Source of the DNA: Gammaproteobacteria bacterium
GTDB taxonomy: Bacteria; Pseudomonadota; Gammaproteobacteria; Thiohalospirales; Thiohalospiraceae
Assembly (NCBI GenBank): GCA_011322575.1
Contig: DRMK01000156.1
Span: forward strand, 1-17,666
DNA: 17,666 bases
Direction: 5' to 3'
Within the stretch, counting starts at the first letter, position 1. Each line of letters begins with the position of its first letter. Below are positions 14,516 to 17,666 of this stretch, piece after piece. Both the position numbers and the translations under genes were made by a program. The notes below the pieces were generated by a model. It was not told the origin of the DNA. It made no database searches and was given only the letters and a program-made list of their open reading frames with translations.

Positions 14516-16566
14516 GCGCGGCGCGGCACGAGGCGGCGATTCCTCCCCGGATCCGCGAGCGCATCCGGCGGCTGCGCGAGCAGATCAACCACCACAACTA
14601 TCTCTACTATGTCCTGGACGCGCCGGAGATCCCGGACGCAGAGTACGACCGGCTGATGCGGGAGCTGCAGGATCTGGAGCAGCGCTACCCCGGCAGCATC
14701 ACCCCCGACTCTCCCACCCAGCGGGTAGGAGCGGCACCGCTGGAGAAATTTGGCGAGGTGCGTCACGAGGTGCCGATGCTGTCGCTCAATAACGCCTTCA
14801 GCGAAACCGAGGTGCTGGACTTCGATCGCCGCGTGCGGGAGCGCCTCGGGGTGGAGGAGGTGGAGTACCATGCGGAGCCGAAACTGGACGGGCTGGCGGT
14901 GAGCCTGCTCTATGAGCAGGGGATCCTGGCGCGCGGCGCCACCCGCGGAGACGGATGGCGTGGCGAGGATGTCACCGCCAACGTCCGCACCATCAAGGCG
15001 ATCCCGCTGAGGCTCATGGGCAGCGGCCACCCGGAGCTGCTGGAGGTGCGTGGCGAGGTATTCATTACCCACGAGGGGTTCGCCAGGCTGAACGAGAACC
15101 AGGAGAGAGAGGGGCTGAAACCGTTTGCCAACCCCCGCAACGCCGCCGCCGGCAGCCTGCGTCAGCTGGATCCTTCCGTCACCGCGCAACGTCCGCTCAC
15201 CATTTTCTGTTATGGTATCGGGCTGGTACGGGGCGGCACCCTGCCCTCCACCCACAGCGGGATCATGGAGCAGTTGCGCGGCTGGGGATTGCGCATCTCT
15301 CCCCTCTCCAGGGTGGTACAGGGGGCGGCGGGCTGCCTGGAGTACTACCGGGAGATGGCCGGGCGGCGCGACCGGCTGGAGTACGAGATCGACGGGGTGG
15401 TCTACAAGGTGAACGACATCGCCGCGCAGGAGCGTCTCGGCGAACTCTCCCGCGCACCGCGCTGGGCCGTGGCCCACAAGTTCCCCGCCCGCGAGGAGAT
15501 GACCCGCCTGCTGGATGTGGAGTGGCAGGTGGGACGCACCGGCGCGCTCACCCCGGTGGCGCGCCTCGAACCGGTAACCGTGGGCGGCGTGGTGGTCAGC
15601 AACGCCACCCTGCACAACCAGGACGAGATCGGGCGCAAGGATATCCGTATCGGCGATACGGTGATCGTGCGCCGCGCCGGGGACGTAATTCCAGAGGTGG
15701 TCTCGGTGGTGAAAAGCAGGCGCCCGGCCGATGCCCGCCGCCCCCGGCTGCCGGACCGCTGCCCGGTGTGCGGCTCCGAGGTGATCCTCCCCAGCGGAGA
15801 GAAGATCGCCCGTTGCAGCGGGGGGCTCTACTGCCCCGCCCAGCGCCGCGAGGCCATCCGGCACTTCGCATCGCGCCGCGCCATGGATATCGAGGGGCTA
15901 GGCGACAAACTGGTGGCACAACTGGACGAGAGGGGGCTTATCCGCGATCTCTCGGATCTCTACGCGCTCCGGCTGGAAGATCTGGAGAAGCTGGAGCGCA
16001 TGGGCCGCAAATCCGCCCGGAACCTGCTGGATGCGCTGGAGAGGAGCAAGCAGACTACCATGGCACGATTCCTGTACGCCTTGGGAATACGCCATGTGGG
16101 CGAGGCCACCGCGCGGGCGCTGGCCGACCATTTCGGCTCCCTGGAGGAGATAATGGCCGCCCCCGTGGAACGGCTCCAGGAAGTACCCGACATCGGCGCG
16201 GTAGTGGCAGAGAGCATCTACCTGTTTTTCCGGGAGAAACACAACCGTCAGGTGGTGGAGAGGTTGCTGGCGGCCGGGATCCAGTGGCCTTCGACGCCTC
16301 GGAAGAGCGGCGGCGAGCTGCCGCTGGCCGGCGAGAGCTTCGTTCTGACCGGCACCCTGGGAAGCATGACCCGCGACGAGGCGAAGGGGGCGCTCCAGGC
16401 GCTGGGAGCGAAGGTCACCGGCAGCGTCTCCGGCAGAACCAGCTACCTGGTGGCGGGCGCCAACCCCGGCTCCAAATATGACAAGGCGCGCCAGCTGGGG
16501 ATCCCGATCCTGGATGAGACTGCGTTCCTGAAGCTAATCGGCGGAAAACAGCAGGCCAAGAGATGA
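14512..16566 (+). CDS. ligA: NAD-dependent DNA ligase LigA
   Basis: LigA seals nicks between Okazaki fragments and after repair, using NAD as adenylate donor. At 684 residues it is complete. The Ia domain (INHHNYLYYVLDAPEIPDAEYD, about 24-45) binds NMN. The adenylated lysine is K124 in KLDG. The nucleotidyltransferase and OB domains follow (DGVVYKVN, WQVGRTG, RAGDVIPEV). The zinc finger is C417-C420-C435-C441, with the same spacing as E. coli. Helix-hairpin-helix repeats run at about 450-580, and a BRCT domain ends the protein (FVLTGTLGSMTRDEAK, TSYLVAGANPGSK). The start overlaps zipA as ATGA, and the stop overlaps the next gene in the same way, so all three are probably translationally coupled. 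Confidence 0.98.
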   Translation: MSAARHEAAIPPRIRERIRRLREQINHHNYLYYVLDAPEIPDAEYDRLMRELQDLEQRYPGSITPDSPTQRVGAAPLEKFGEVRHEVPMLSLNNAFSETEVLDFDRRVRERLGVEEVEYHAEPKLDGLAVSLLYEQGILARGATRGDGWRGEDVTANVRTIKAIPLRLMGSGHPELLEVRGEVFITHEGFARLNENQEREGLKPFANPRNAAAGSLRQLDPSVTAQRPLTIFCYGIGLVRGGTLPSTHSGIMEQLRGWGLRISPLSRVVQGAAGCLEYYREMAGRRDRLEYEIDGVVYKVNDIAAQERLGELSRAPRWAVAHKFPAREEMTRLLDVEWQVGRTGALTPVARLEPVTVGGVVVSNATLHNQDEIGRKDIRIGDTVIVRRAGDVIPEVVSVVKSRRPADARRPRLPDRCPVCGSEVILPSGEKIARCSGGLYCPAQRREAIRHFASRRAMDIEGLGDKLVAQLDERGLIRDLSDLYALRLEDLEKLERMGRKSARNLLDALERSKQTTMARFLYALGIRHVGEATARALADHFGSLEEIMAAPVERLQEVPDIGAVVAESIYLFFREKHNRQVVERLLAAGIQWPSTPRKSGGELPLAGESFVLTGTLGSMTRDEAKGALQALGAKVTGSVSGRTSYLVAGANPGSKYDKARQLGIPILDETAFLKLIGGKQQAKR

Positions 16567-17666
16567 GCAGAACCAAGCCGGTCCGCATAACCAACATCCT
16601 GTACGCCCTGCTGGTGCTCTCCTGCATCGCCGTCATCCTGCTGGTGGCGGGAGCCGTGGCATGGCACGACATCCAGGAGGCCGATCGCCATTTCCAGAAC
16701 TTCGGCAACGACTACGCCCGCCAGCTGCGCCAGAAGCTGACCCGCAGCGAAATGGTGGTGGACGGCATCGCTGCCCTCGGACAGACCGGTGGCCTGAAAA
16801 AACGCCGCCAGCTATCCCGTTACGCTCGCGAGATGAGCAAGCAGCAACCCTATATCCACATGATTCAGCTATATGAGCGTGTCGAGCAGGGGCAGCGGCG
16901 AAATTTCGAGAAGAAGAAGCGCGCTGCCGGGCTGACCGACTTCATGATTCACAGCCTGGACGACGACCTGAATCGGAAACCGGCGGAGCACGAGCCGTTC
17001 CATTTCCCGCTGGTGATGGTCCAGCCGGACGGACCCTTTTTCACCCGCTACTTCGGCTACGACATATACTCGGATCCGCTTGCCCGTCAGGCCATCATGC
17101 GCGCCATCGATACTGGACAGAGCGCCGCCAGCAAACCGGGCCGACTCATGGGGGGAGGATACGGCAGCACCCTGCTCAAACCCATATACTCGAGCCGCGT
17201 GGTAACCGGCACCCGACAGGAACGGATCGCCAAGGCGGTGGGAATAGCCGCGGTGCAGTTGCGCTTTGACAAGCAGCTGTTCCCGCGCAGCAGCCTGCCC
17301 GGCCTGGCAGCTCTGCTCAGTTACCGGGGTAGCAGTGACAGCGACACCGTATCCACCAGGGAGTTGTTCCGGCAGGAGATCCCCGCCGACAGTGCCGCCG
17401 TGGGCTGGTTTCCCCGTTTCTCCTTTACCACCGATCTGAACTTTGGTGGCGAGAAGCTCCACCTGTCGCTCTCCCGTCCCGCCAGCTGGAAAGATCTGCG
17501 GCTCGGCCTGATTGCATCCATCGTGGGGATACTGGCACTGTTCGGTTGGCTGTTCCTGCGACTCATCAAGCGCCCGCTGGACTGGTACGGTTCGGAGCAG
17601 TACCAGCACGAGATCCTGTTCCAGGAGAAGGAGCGCGCCGAAGTAACCCTGGCCTCCATCGGTGAC
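16563..17666 (+). CDS. Membrane sensor with CHASE-like domain and beginning PAS domain (3' end outside window)
   Basis: The frame stays open to the window edge, so only 368 residues are seen. A membrane helix lies at about 11-34, a periplasmic region at 35-312 and a second helix at about 313-334. The periplasmic part reads like a CHASE ligand-binding domain: an IQLYERV stretch, RRNFEKKKRAAGLTDF, then FGYDIYSDPLARQAIMRAIDTG and LLKPIYSS. After the second helix a short linker (EKERAEVTLASIGD) is the usual opening of a PAS domain. Such proteins usually end in GGDEF/EAL modules or a histidine kinase; the output domain is not visible. A cyclic-di-GMP enzyme is my preferred guess because this linker is common in PAS-GGDEF-EAL proteins. 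Its ATG overlaps the ligA stop as ATGA. Confidence 0.8.
   Translation, partial: MSRTKPVRITNILYALLVLSCIAVILLVAGAVAWHDIQEADRHFQNFGNDYARQLRQKLTRSEMVVDGIAALGQTGGLKKRRQLSRYAREMSKQQPYIHMIQLYERVEQGQRRNFEKKKRAAGLTDFMIHSLDDDLNRKPAEHEPFHFPLVMVQPDGPFFTRYFGYDIYSDPLARQAIMRAIDTGQSAASKPGRLMGGGYGSTLLKPIYSSRVVTGTRQERIAKAVGIAAVQLRFDKQLFPRSSLPGLAALLSYRGSSDSDTVSTRELFRQEIPADSAAVGWFPRFSFTTDLNFGGEKLHLSLSRPASWKDLRLGLIASIVGILALFGWLFLRLIKRPLDWYGSEQYQHEILFQEKERAEVTLASIGD

Noticed and set aside
14194..15864. 556-codon open frame antisense to zipA and ligA
   Set aside because: Crosses two genuine genes on the opposite strand, shows no family motif and results from high third-position GC.
14955..16481. 508-codon plus-strand frame inside ligA
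   Set aside because: Low-complexity Arg/Gly/Pro/Ala product of the wrong frame; ligA is complete with all catalytic residues.

Overview
The window looks like ordinary core chromosome of a flagellated, GC-rich gammaproteobacterium. The signs are a gamma-type flgA-flgM-flgN cluster with sigma-54-like and sigma-28-like promoter sites, the pairing of pyrC with rnt, a ZipA with a gamma-type FtsZ-binding domain, and smc-zipA-ligA in that order. ZipA is essentially gammaproteobacterial, and a canonical SMC instead of MukB argues against the enteric group. A Chromatiales-like or related free-living lineage is my inference, helped slightly by a sugar kinase of the cyanobacterial/plant D-ribulokinase type, which would suit a Calvin-cycle organism. 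No insertion sequence, integrase, CRISPR array, phage gene or rRNA was seen, and no gene-free stretch exceeds about 175 bases.

Layout. Bases 3-1436 hold the 3' half of mfd (transcription-coupled repair). It converges on cheR (1485-2324, minus). cheR diverges from flgA (2357-3103), and a sigma-54-like promoter lies directly over the cheR start codon. flgA is followed by a textbook-like sigma-28 promoter, flgM and flgN. A tRNA-Ala(CGC) with its own sigma-70-like promoter separates the flagellar genes from radC. Then come pyrC and rnt, which overlap by 8 bases, and a lipoprotein M48 metalloprotease with TPR repeats (6797-8335).

Bases 8343-10003 form a minus-strand pair. queF (queuosine synthesis) is followed by a FGGY kinase whose probable TTG start overlaps the queF stop. 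The pair diverges from a plus-strand run of four genes: smc, zipA, ligA and a membrane sensor with a CHASE-like domain and the start of a PAS domain, cut by the window edge. smc and zipA are only 17 bases apart, zipA and ligA overlap as ATGA, and so do ligA and the sensor.

Functionally the window combines DNA repair and chromosome maintenance (mfd, radC, smc, ligA), cell division (zipA), flagellar assembly control and chemotaxis (flgA, flgM, flgN, cheR), pyrimidine and queuosine synthesis (pyrC, queF), RNA maturation (rnt) and envelope quality control (M48 lipoprotein). I found no clearly new multi-gene system. The points most worth a second look are the promoter architecture around cheR/flgA/flgM, the possible RNA fold that would mask the flgM ribosome binding site only in the long transcript, the D-ribulokinase-type gene behind queF, and the sensor gene coupled to ligA.
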